Origin: Actinomycetes bacterium
GTDB taxonomy: Bacteria; Actinomycetota; Acidimicrobiia; Acidimicrobiales; Palsa-688
Reading direction: 5' to 3'
NCBI GenBank assembly: GCA_021787365.1
Contig: JAJYMB010000027.1
Location: 30,833-94,832 of the forward strand
Length of the DNA: 64,000 nucleotides
The notes under the pieces were generated by a model that worked only from the letters and a program-made list of their open reading frames with translations, was not told where the DNA came from and searched no databases. Below, one piece after another: positions 18,103-25,588 of this stretch. The position numbers were made by a program, and so were the translations under genes. Every line of letters starts with the position of its first letter. Positions within the stretch are counted from its first letter, which is position 1.

Positions 18103-19071
18103 GTGGCCGTTATAACCGCACCGGGAGCGATAGCCGTGCGCACCCCGAGGCACCACTCCCAGTTGTGGCTTGCCTGGCGGCGCTACAAGCGCAACAAGCT
18201 GGCCGTGACGGGTGCCGTCGTGGTGTTGATCTTCGTCGTCATTGGCGTCATCGGCCCATGGGTCGCCCCCCAGAACTACGCGCAGGCCAACTTCTTGTAC
18301 GCGAACCACGCTCCCTCGCTGCGGTTCCCCTTCGGCACGGACGGGCTCGGCCACGACATGCTCTCCCAGGTGATCTGGAGTTTCCGCAACGCCCTCGAGA
18401 TAGCCTTCGGTGCGTCATTGGTGTCCTTCCTCATCGGTCTCGCCCTCGGGCTTTGGGCGGGCCTGCGCGGTGGCCTTGCCGACATGGCCGTCATGCGCCT
18501 GGTGGACTTCATGTTCGCTTTCCCCAACTATTTCCTGAGCCTCTTCCTCGTCGTCGCCATGGGGCGGAGCTTGTTGCCGATATTGCTCGCTATAGCCATC
18601 CCGGGTTGGGCGGGCTACGCACGCCTCGTCAGGGGCCTCGTGCTCGGGATGCGCAACGGGGAGATGGTAGAAGCCGCTCGTGCCCTCGGGGCCACGCAGC
18701 GCCACATTGCACGCAAGTACCTCCTGCCCAACGTGACCAACAGTATTTTCGTCGCCATCGCGTTCGGTGTGCCTTTCGACCTGCTCGTGATGGCCAGCCT
18801 CTCGTTGGTCGGCCTCGGCCTCCGCCCTCCGCTGCCGTCCTTCGGCAACATGATCGCCCAGGCCGGTGCCAACGTGCTCGGCTACCCGTGGCTCATGTAC
18901 TTCCCGGCGGCCATATTCGCCGTCATATTGCTGGCGTTCTTGTTCGTCGCGGACGGGCTGCAGGAAGCGCTCGACCCCAAGGCAGGTGAAGGCGGTCGGG
19001 TGCCGCGCTCGCGCCGGCTCTTGCAGATTGCCAGGGGAAGGTCACCCGCAGTCGGAGGCGCAAGGCTGTAA
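18103..19071 (+). CDS. Opp/Dpp-type ABC transporter permease (DppC-like)
   Basis: 322 aa; FPFGTDGLGHDMLSQVIW; EAARALGATQRHIARKYLLPN. Confidence 0.92.
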   Translation: MAVITAPGAIAVRTPRHHSQLWLAWRRYKRNKLAVTGAVVVLIFVVIGVIGPWVAPQNYAQANFLYANHAPSLRFPFGTDGLGHDMLSQVIWSFRNALEIAFGASLVSFLIGLALGLWAGLRGGLADMAVMRLVDFMFAFPNYFLSLFLVVAMGRSLLPILLAIAIPGWAGYARLVRGLVLGMRNGEMVEAARALGATQRHIARKYLLPNVTNSIFVAIAFGVPFDLLVMASLSLVGLGLRPPLPSFGNMIAQAGANVLGYPWLMYFPAAIFAVILLAFLFVADGLQEALDPKAGEGGRVPRSRRLLQIARGRSPAVGGARL

Positions 19072-20093
19072 TGGCCGACGAACTGCTCTGCGTCGAGGAC
19101 CTCCACACGGAGTTCTGGCGCGGCGACGGCACGGTCTACGCCGTCAATGGTGCCTCGTTCTCCGTGGCGCCTGGTGAGACCCTCGGCATAGTGGGGGAGA
19201 GCGGCTCGGGCAAGTCCGTCTCGGTCCTGTCGATAGTGGGCCTCGTGCGGGGCAACGGCCAGGTGACGGGTGGGACGGCGAAGTTCATGGGCAAGGACCT
19301 GCTGAAGCTGCGCCGTCGCCAGCTCGAGGACATCCGGGGGCGCGACATAGGGATGATCTTCCAAGACCCCATGTCCTCGCTCAACCCGACGATGCGCATC
19401 GGCGACCAGATCATGGAGGGGATGCTTTCCCACCAGTACACCAACCGCAAAGGGGCGTTCAACCGGACGCTCCAGCTCTTGGACGAGGTGGGCATACCGG
19501 AGGGTAGAGCGCGCTTCCGGAGCTACCCGCACGAATTTTCGGGGGGCATGCGCCAGCGGGCCATGATCGCGATGGCCGTCGCCTGCGAACCGCAGTTGCT
19601 CATTGCCGACGAGCCCACTACCGCCCTCGACGTCACCGTGCAGACCCAGATCCTCGTGCTGTTGCAGGAGCTCCAGCAAAAGCAGAGGATGAGCATCGTC
19701 TTGATAACGCACGACTTCGGTGTGGCGACCAACGTGTGCGACCGCATCATCGTCATGTACGCGGGCAAGGTGATGGAAAGCGCCTCCGTTGCCGAGTTCA
19801 TCGCCCGCCCTGCCCATCCCTATACAATCGGCCTGAAGCGCTCGGTCATCGAGGTGGGCACGCAAGCTCACCAACTGAAAGCGGTCCCGGGGGTTGCGAC
19901 GACTCTTATGGCCCCGCCGCACAACTGCCCCTTCGCCGACCGCTGCCAGTTTGTTACGGACCGCTGCCGGGCAGAGGTCCCGGAGTTGCGCCCGCTCTCC
20001 GAGGGCCACTACGTGGCGTGCCACCGGGCCGAAGAGGTGCTAGCGGAGGCGGGTGCCACCGCTGTGGAGGGGGCAACAGCAGATGTCAGATGA
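19071..20093 (+). CDS. Opp/Dpp-type ABC transporter ATPase (DppD-like)
   Basis: Walker A GESGSGKSV, signature FSGGMRQR, Walker B LLIADEPTTALD, C-terminal Cys cluster. Confidence 0.93.
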   Translation: MADELLCVEDLHTEFWRGDGTVYAVNGASFSVAPGETLGIVGESGSGKSVSVLSIVGLVRGNGQVTGGTAKFMGKDLLKLRRRQLEDIRGRDIGMIFQDPMSSLNPTMRIGDQIMEGMLSHQYTNRKGAFNRTLQLLDEVGIPEGRARFRSYPHEFSGGMRQRAMIAMAVACEPQLLIADEPTTALDVTVQTQILVLLQELQQKQRMSIVLITHDFGVATNVCDRIIVMYAGKVMESASVAEFIARPAHPYTIGLKRSVIEVGTQAHQLKAVPGVATTLMAPPHNCPFADRCQFVTDRCRAEVPELRPLSEGHYVACHRAEEVLAEAGATAVEGATADVR

Positions 20094-21111
20094 ACCGATC
20101 TTGAAGGCGGAGGCCGTCTCCAAGTACTTCAAGGTCCAGGGCCGCACCCTGCGCGCCGTCGAGCGGGTGTCGTTCGAACTGGGCGCCGGCCAGACCCTTG
20201 GCCTCGTAGGGGAGAGCGGCTCGGGCAAGTCGACGCTCGGCAGGGTGGTGCTCCGGCTGCTCGAGGCCGACGAGGGCAAGGTCGTCTTCCAGGGCCAGGA
20301 CCTGGCGAAGCTCTCGGGCCGCGAGCTCCGCCTCCGCCGGCGCGACATGCAGATAATCTTCCAGGACCCCCTTGCGTCGCTGAACCCGCGCATGACCGTC
20401 GGCGCCGCCATCGAAGACGCGATGGTGGTCCAGAAGATAGGTGGTTCTGCCGCCGAACGGCGCCAGCGCACCAGGGAACTGCTGGAGCGTGTCGGCTTGC
20501 CCGTGTCGGCGGCAGAGGCCTACCCCTTCGAGCTGTCCGGTGGGCAGCAACAGCGAGTGGGCATTGCCCGTGCGCTGTCGGTCGGGCCGAAACTGGTGGT
20601 CTGCGACGAGCCGATATCGGCGCTCGACGTTTCGGTACAGGTGCAGATCATCGAGCTACTGCGGGAGCTGCAAAAAGAGCTCGGCATTACTTACATCTTC
20701 ATCTCGCACAACCTAGGTGTGGTGCAGCTTCTCTCCGACACGGTGCTCGTCTTGTACCTCGGCGAAGTGGTCGAGCGGGCGAGCGCCGAGGGCCTCTTCC
20801 AGCGGCCGGCGCACCCCTACACCCAAGCGCTCATGCGCTCGGTCCTGAAGGTGCCAGAGGCCGCCGAAAAAAGGGTGCCCCTAGTGGCGCTGCCAGGCGA
20901 GATCCCCTCCCCGCTGTCGCCGCCGGCCGGTTGCCCGTACCACCCGAGGTGCCCCCTCGCGGCCGACCGGTGCAGGGTGGAAAAGCCAGAGCTGCGAATG
21001 GTGTCGGACGGCCACATGGCGGCGTGCCACTTCGCGGAGGAGGCAGCCATCGGCGGCGTCAACGGGGCGGCAGCATTCGGGGCTTCGCCCGAGTTGGCCG
21101 CGTCGTCCTAG
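20083..21111 (+). CDS. Opp/Dpp-type ABC transporter ATPase (DppF-like)
   Basis: Walker A GESGSGKST, signature LSGGQQQR, Walker B LVVCDEPISALD. Confidence 0.93.
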   Translation: MSDEPILKAEAVSKYFKVQGRTLRAVERVSFELGAGQTLGLVGESGSGKSTLGRVVLRLLEADEGKVVFQGQDLAKLSGRELRLRRRDMQIIFQDPLASLNPRMTVGAAIEDAMVVQKIGGSAAERRQRTRELLERVGLPVSAAEAYPFELSGGQQQRVGIARALSVGPKLVVCDEPISALDVSVQVQIIELLRELQKELGITYIFISHNLGVVQLLSDTVLVLYLGEVVERASAEGLFQRPAHPYTQALMRSVLKVPEAAEKRVPLVALPGEIPSPLSPPAGCPYHPRCPLAADRCRVEKPELRMVSDGHMAACHFAEEAAIGGVNGAAAFGASPELAASS

Positions 21112-21268
21112 ATGGTCCTCTGGCGAGCTTTCTCCTCCCGGCACCGCCCCGACCACAAGCCATGGACAGATGATCACCTGGCCGCGTTCGCTCGAGCCGG
21201 GAACTCGACGCTCGTGACTCTCGAGCGCGACAAACTGGGGTGGCAGGCTCGGCGTACGCTTCGTCCCC

Positions 21269-22264
21269 ATGAACGAAGCCACGAAGGACCTGGGCGGCGG
21301 GCAGCGGATGGTCATAGAGTCTGGCGTGCTGCCCTGGCCGGCCGTTGCCGTGCACGGTGGCGCTGGGACCTTCAAGGTGCTCCGGGAGGGCGGGGCACAA
21401 GCGAGGGCCGCGCTCGAGGCCGCGTTGGAGGTGGCGCTCCGCTCCGGCTGGGCAGTGCTGTCGGCTGGGGGAGCGGCGCTGGAGGCTGCCGTCGAGGCGG
21501 TCGCGGCGATGGAGGACAGCGGCCTCTTCAACGCCGGCCGAGGGTCAGTGCCGACTACGGCGGGAGCGGTCGAGACAGACGCCGGCGTCATGGACGGCGC
21601 GACCGGGAGGGCCGGGGGGGTGTGCGCTTTGACGTGGCCGGCCAACCCGGTCCGAGCCGCGCTCGCAGTGGCTCGGCTCACCGGTGACCCCGTCCCCATC
21701 CTTTTGGCCGGTGCCGGCGGGGATGAACTGGCCAAGGCGGAAGGGCTTGCCGGCATGCTCGTGGACGCCAGAGGAGCCGAGGCGTCGGCGGCGGGTACCG
21801 GGGCGTCGGCGGCGGGTACCGGGGGTGGTACCGGGGGTGGAGAGGTCGCCGGCGGTCGCATTTCGGGTAGCGGCACCGTCGGCGCGGTGGCTATCGACGC
21901 CGCGGGGCACCTGGCCGCCGCCACCTCAACCGGAGGGCTGGCGGGGCAGAGGCCGGGCCGGGTGGGGGACAGCGCCATTCCCGGCGCCGGTACCTGGGCT
22001 GACGACACGACGGCCGCCGTCTCGGCCACGGGGACAGGAGAGGCGATCTTGCTCGCCGGCCTCGCCCATCTGGTTGACCGTTCGCTGCGTGAAGGTGCCG
22101 GCCTTGACGCCGCGGTCGAGGCGGCGCTCGATGCGGTCCTCCAGCGCGGGGGCACCGGCGGCGCCATCGCGCTCTCGCCCCGCAGCGAAGTGGCCTTCGC
22201 TTTCTCGACGCCGGCGATGGCCCGGGGCTGGCGATCCGGCGACCGCCTCTCGGTGAAGATCTGA
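21269..22264 (+). CDS. Isoaspartyl peptidase / L-asparaginase (Ntn-hydrolase)
   Basis: VAVHGGAGTF N-term; autocleavage motif GTVGAVAIDAAGHLAAATSTGG. Confidence 0.9.
   Translation: MNEATKDLGGGQRMVIESGVLPWPAVAVHGGAGTFKVLREGGAQARAALEAALEVALRSGWAVLSAGGAALEAAVEAVAAMEDSGLFNAGRGSVPTTAGAVETDAGVMDGATGRAGGVCALTWPANPVRAALAVARLTGDPVPILLAGAGGDELAKAEGLAGMLVDARGAEASAAGTGASAAGTGGGTGGGEVAGGRISGSGTVGAVAIDAAGHLAAATSTGGLAGQRPGRVGDSAIPGAGTWADDTTAAVSATGTGEAILLAGLAHLVDRSLREGAGLDAAVEAALDAVLQRGGTGGAIALSPRSEVAFAFSTPAMARGWRSGDRLSVKI
21781..21840 (+). repeat. In-frame tandem repeat (21-bp x2 plus 12-bp unit) in the isoaspartyl peptidase linker
   Basis: GGCGTCGGCGGCGGGTACCGG repeated at a 21-nt interval; encodes GASAAGTGASAAGTGGGTGGG. 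Confidence 0.85.
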
Positions 22265-22320
22265 GGCAGCCCACTTCGGTGCAGGCGACTGCCTGCCCAC
22301 CACGTTCCCGGTTCGGGAAT

Positions 22321-22339
22321 TTACGTCACAGTGACGTAA
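22321..22339. repeat. 19-bp palindrome TTACGTCAC-A-GTGACGTAA upstream of vapBC
   Basis: 9-bp perfect arms, 1-bp centre; related copy at 23226-23240. Confidence 0.8.
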
Positions 22340-22479
22340 TTGGGCGAGGCCCGCAGGGCGGGGGACGACGAGCCCCGGTGGCCGCCGGGCGCCGCAGCCG
22401 AGGCTGACAGGACGGCAGGTCGGTACTCTCGGGCCACGAAGATATATATGAACTGGTCCGAGTATATACTTTTGGAGTC

Positions 22480-22674
22480 ATGTCGAAACACTTGGTGGAC
22501 ATCGACGAGGAGGCGCTGGCGGCGGCCCAAGTCGAACTGGGAGCCGCCAGCATGAAAGACACCGTCAATGAAGCCCTGAGGCGGGCCGGCGCCGGCAGGA
22601 AAGCCAAGGTTCGCGAGGCGCTGGACCGTCTCGGGCGGCGACGCCTGGCCCCTCGCGAACAAGCGTGGCGCTAA
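22480..22674 (+). CDS. vapB: VapB-like antitoxin
   Basis: 64 aa, MSKHLVDIDEEALAAAQVELGAASMKDTVNEALRRA pattern; overlaps downstream PIN gene. Confidence 0.85.
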   Translation: MSKHLVDIDEEALAAAQVELGAASMKDTVNEALRRAGAGRKAKVREALDRLGRRRLAPREQAWR

Positions 22675-23078
22675 CCCACCTCGTCGATACGAGCGTGATC
22701 AGCCGCCTGGGCGAACCGGCTGTGCGCGCTATCGTCGAGCCTCTGACGGCGGCCGGTCACGTAGGCCGATCTGGGATCACCGACCTCGAGGTTGGCCACG
22801 GGAGCCGCAACGCCCGGGAGTGGGACCAGGACATGGCCGACCTATCGGTGTTCAAGCTGGTCGAGACCACCGCCGAGCACGTCCGGCGCGCCCGACAGGT
22901 CCAGCGGCTTCTGGCTTCACGCGGTCAACGGGGCCGCAAAATCCCCGACCTGCTGATTGCCGCTGCCGCGGAGCAGGACCGGCTCGTCTTACTTCACTAT
23001 GACTCGGACTTCGACCTGATCGCCAAGGTCACGGGCCAGCGGTGCGAGTGGGTGGTGCCCGCAGGGACCATTGATTGA
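22665..23078 (+). CDS. vapC: VapC-like PIN-domain toxin
   Basis: 137 aa; LVDTSVISRL, GITDLEVGHG, IPDLLIAAAAEQ, LLHYDSDFDLIA: PIN acidic residues. Confidence 0.9.
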   Translation: MALTHLVDTSVISRLGEPAVRAIVEPLTAAGHVGRSGITDLEVGHGSRNAREWDQDMADLSVFKLVETTAEHVRRARQVQRLLASRGQRGRKIPDLLIAAAAEQDRLVLLHYDSDFDLIAKVTGQRCEWVVPAGTID

Positions 23079-23122
23079 GCACGGCCTGAAGTCGACCGCC
23101 ACCGGTCAGGGCCGTCCGTGCT

Positions 23123-23167
23123 CTGCCCCTAACGCCCATAAGGGCCGTTATGTAAAGTTAGAGGCAG
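23123..23167. other. Stem-loop region downstream of vapC
   Basis: CTGCCCCTAAC / GTTAGAGGCAG arms (one mismatch), with alternative inner TAACGCCC-ATAA-GGGCCGTTA hairpin. Confidence 0.5.
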
Positions 23168-23225
23168 GGGTGCCGGGAGGCCGGTCTGCCCGCAGCGAGG
23201 AGCCCGTGTTGTGTGCTTATGCTGA

Positions 23226-23240
23226 TTACGTCACTGTGAC
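23226..23240. repeat. Second TTACGTCACTGTGAC copy, downstream of vapBC
   Basis: 15 bp identical to the reverse complement of the 22321-22339 palindrome. Confidence 0.8.
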
Positions 23241-23290
23241 AAAATAGCGACCTTAGCCGAGCCGAGTGTGCACCCTAGGATGCCTTTGGC

Positions 23291-23452
23291 ATGCGGAGAG
23301 GTCGTTGGTACAAGTGGACGGGCGTGGTGCTCTGGGCCGCCCACGTCGTCATGGCCAGGTTGGGCGTGTACCGCTGCCCTCGCTGCAAGGGAAAGCTCAA
23401 CTACCGTTGGTGGTGCAAGCAATGCGCGAGGTACCGGTTACCGAAGCGCTGA
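23291..23452 (+). CDS. Small (53 aa) zinc-ribbon protein, not in the supplied ORF track
   Basis: ATG...TGA translates to MRRGRWYKWTGVVLWAAHVVMARLGVYRCPRCKGKLNYRWWCKQCARYRLPKR with two CxxC knuckles; no obvious Shine-Dalgarno. Confidence 0.45.
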   Translation: MRRGRWYKWTGVVLWAAHVVMARLGVYRCPRCKGKLNYRWWCKQCARYRLPKR

Positions 23453-23462
23453 GCCCTGCCGC

Positions 23463-24533
23463 CTAGCCGTCGGCATGGAGGCGCCGGAGCAACTCGGACT
23501 TTATCGCCGGCCGGCTCCCGAACACGAGCAACACGCTCGCTTCGCGGGTCGAACGCTCAGCGACGTCGCCGGCCAGGGCAGCCCTGCTACCGCGGCTGAC
23601 AGCCACGGCATGGGCGGCTCGCACCGCTAGTTCGCAGGCAGCGGCCCGCGCCGCGGGCATGTCCTCGGCGCTCGCGGTGTCGAGCTGTTCCCGGCGGGCG
23701 AGGAGCTCCGAGTCGAGCTGAGAAGGGCCGAGTAGCCGGCAGCAACGTTCGGCCACGCCCAAAGCAAACGAACCGTTGAGCCGCAGGCCCTCCGATGCCT
23801 GACGCGCCTCCTCGTACGGACGGACGCCCAGCACCTGCTCGGCACCCATGGCGACACCGTCGAAGCGCAGGCTCACGGTGCTGGTGGCGTTGAGGGCGGA
23901 GAGCCGGGCCGGCGCCACGGAGAGCCCGGGGTGCTCGCGGGCTTCCATGTCAAATTCCACCGTCGTACTGTCCGGCCCCCGTGCTACCACGAACAACCTG
24001 TCGACGATCCCCCAACCGCTCACCCACGGGGCCTCGCCGCGCAGGCGCCAGCCATGGCCCTCGGGTTGAGCGGCCAGCCGCACCGGCCCCGGCATGAGCC
24101 CGGTCAGCACTACCCCACCCTTGCGGCGGCCCGATATGACCTCATCACGCACTTGTTCCCGCCAGGGCGCTGGGGTTTCTCGGCTGAGGACGGCGCCGAG
24201 GAGGCGGAGGTGCTGCGCCCAGAGGAACGTGCTCGCCACGCACCCCGCAGCCAGTTCCTCGACGACCGCACAGACCTGGCCGTAGCCGAGGCCGAGGCCG
24301 CCTTCGTCTGCTGGAGCACAAACGCCGTACAGGCCGGCCTCTGCCAGGGCGTTCAGGTGCGAAGCCGGCACCACCTGGGCGGCATCCACGGCGCCGGCTT
24401 CGCGCCAGAAGCGCTCCGAGAGCTCTCTTATCCTGGCCAGGGGGGCCGGGGGCAGGCTGGAAAGGGCGGGGGCGTCGAGGTCCGGCCGTACCGCCAGCGC
24501 CCCGACAGTGGGGGCGAGTGCTCCCTCGGGCAT
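23463..24533 (-). CDS. Acyl-CoA dehydrogenase family protein
   Basis: 356 aa; LNALAEAGLYGVCAPADEGGLGLGYGQVCAVVEELA; FVVARGPDSTTVEFDMEAREHPGL. Confidence 0.85.
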   Translation of the reverse strand: MPEGALAPTVGALAVRPDLDAPALSSLPPAPLARIRELSERFWREAGAVDAAQVVPASHLNALAEAGLYGVCAPADEGGLGLGYGQVCAVVEELAAGCVASTFLWAQHLRLLGAVLSRETPAPWREQVRDEVISGRRKGGVVLTGLMPGPVRLAAQPEGHGWRLRGEAPWVSGWGIVDRLFVVARGPDSTTVEFDMEAREHPGLSVAPARLSALNATSTVSLRFDGVAMGAEQVLGVRPYEEARQASEGLRLNGSFALGVAERCCRLLGPSQLDSELLARREQLDTASAEDMPAARAAACELAVRAAHAVAVSRGSRAALAGDVAERSTREASVLLVFGSRPAIKSELLRRLHADG

Positions 24534-24583
24534 TCCACCAACCTAGGGGAGGCGTTGCTCGCCCCGATATGCCAACGGAGGGC

Positions 24584-25588
24584 CTACGCGCGCCCGGGCA
24601 GTTGCCTGGCGAGAGCTTGCACGGTGCGGCTCGGGCTCGGCCGGCCGAGTTGGCCGGCGAGCCACAGGCTCGTCTGCGCCAGCGCGACGAGGTCCACCCC
24701 GGTCCAAACCCCGAGCCCGTCCAGCGCCCACAGCAGGTCTTCGGTGGCCAGGTTGCCGCTCGCGCTCTTGGCGAAGGGGCACCCTCCGAGCCCGCCCGCC
24801 GACGCGTCCACCGTGGTCACCCCCGAGCGCAGGGCCTCGAGCGTGTTGGCGAGCGCTTGGCCGTAGGTGTCGTGGAAATGGACGGCGAGCTGGCTCGGGG
24901 CCACGCCGGCGCCGCCCAGCACTTCGATCAGCCGCCGGACCGCTCCAGGGGTCGCCACCCCTATCGTGTCGCCGAGGGAAAGCTCGCGACAGCCCATGGC
25001 CAGCAGTTCGTGGGCCACCGCTACCACCTCGTCGGGGTCGACCTCGCCTTCCCAGGGGTCGCCGAAGCACATCGATATGTAGCCGCGGACTGCCATCCCC
25101 CGCTCCCCCGCCCGCCGGGCCACTTGGGCGAAAGCGGCGAGGCTCTCGCTCCGGCTGCGGCCCAGGTTGGCCCGGGCGAAAGACTCCGTCGCGCTCGCCG
25201 GCAGGGAGACCTCACGGACGCCGAGAGCAACGGCCCGTTCGAACCCCCGCAGGTTGGGCACGAGGACGGGCTGGCGTACTCCGGGCATGGGCGGCAGGCG
25301 GGAGATGAGCTCCTCCGCGTCTGCCAGCTGGGGCACGGCCTCGGGACGGGCCAGGCTCGTCACCTCGACGACCCCGAGCCCGGCCGCCACCAGACGCTCG
25401 ATGAGCTCGAGCTTGGTCTCGACGCTCACCAGACCGGGCTCGTTTTGCAGGCCGTCGCGTGGCCCGACTTCGTAAACGGTCACCCGCTCGGGGAGGCCGG
25501 CTAACCCGACGGGAGCGCAACGCACGGCCGCCCGCCGGCCCGTGCCCGGGGCGCCCTCCCCGGGGCTCGGGGCCACGGGCTCGGTCAC
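24584..25588 (-). CDS. Hydroxymethylglutaryl-CoA lyase
   Basis: 334 aa; EVGPRDGLQNEPGLV; VAVHFHDTYGQALANTLEAL-like; GGLGGCPFAKSASGN. Confidence 0.92.
   Translation of the reverse strand: MTEPVAPSPGEGAPGTGRRAAVRCAPVGLAGLPERVTVYEVGPRDGLQNEPGLVSVETKLELIERLVAAGLGVVEVTSLARPEAVPQLADAEELISRLPPMPGVRQPVLVPNLRGFERAVALGVREVSLPASATESFARANLGRSRSESLAAFAQVARRAGERGMAVRGYISMCFGDPWEGEVDPDEVVAVAHELLAMGCRELSLGDTIGVATPGAVRRLIEVLGGAGVAPSQLAVHFHDTYGQALANTLEALRSGVTTVDASAGGLGGCPFAKSASGNLATEDLLWALDGLGVWTGVDLVALAQTSLWLAGQLGRPSPSRTVQALARQLPGRA

Noticed and set aside
21112-24000. Transposase/IS element around vapBC
   Set aside because: No transposase-like ORF on either strand; only the flanking palindromic motif suggests possible mobility.
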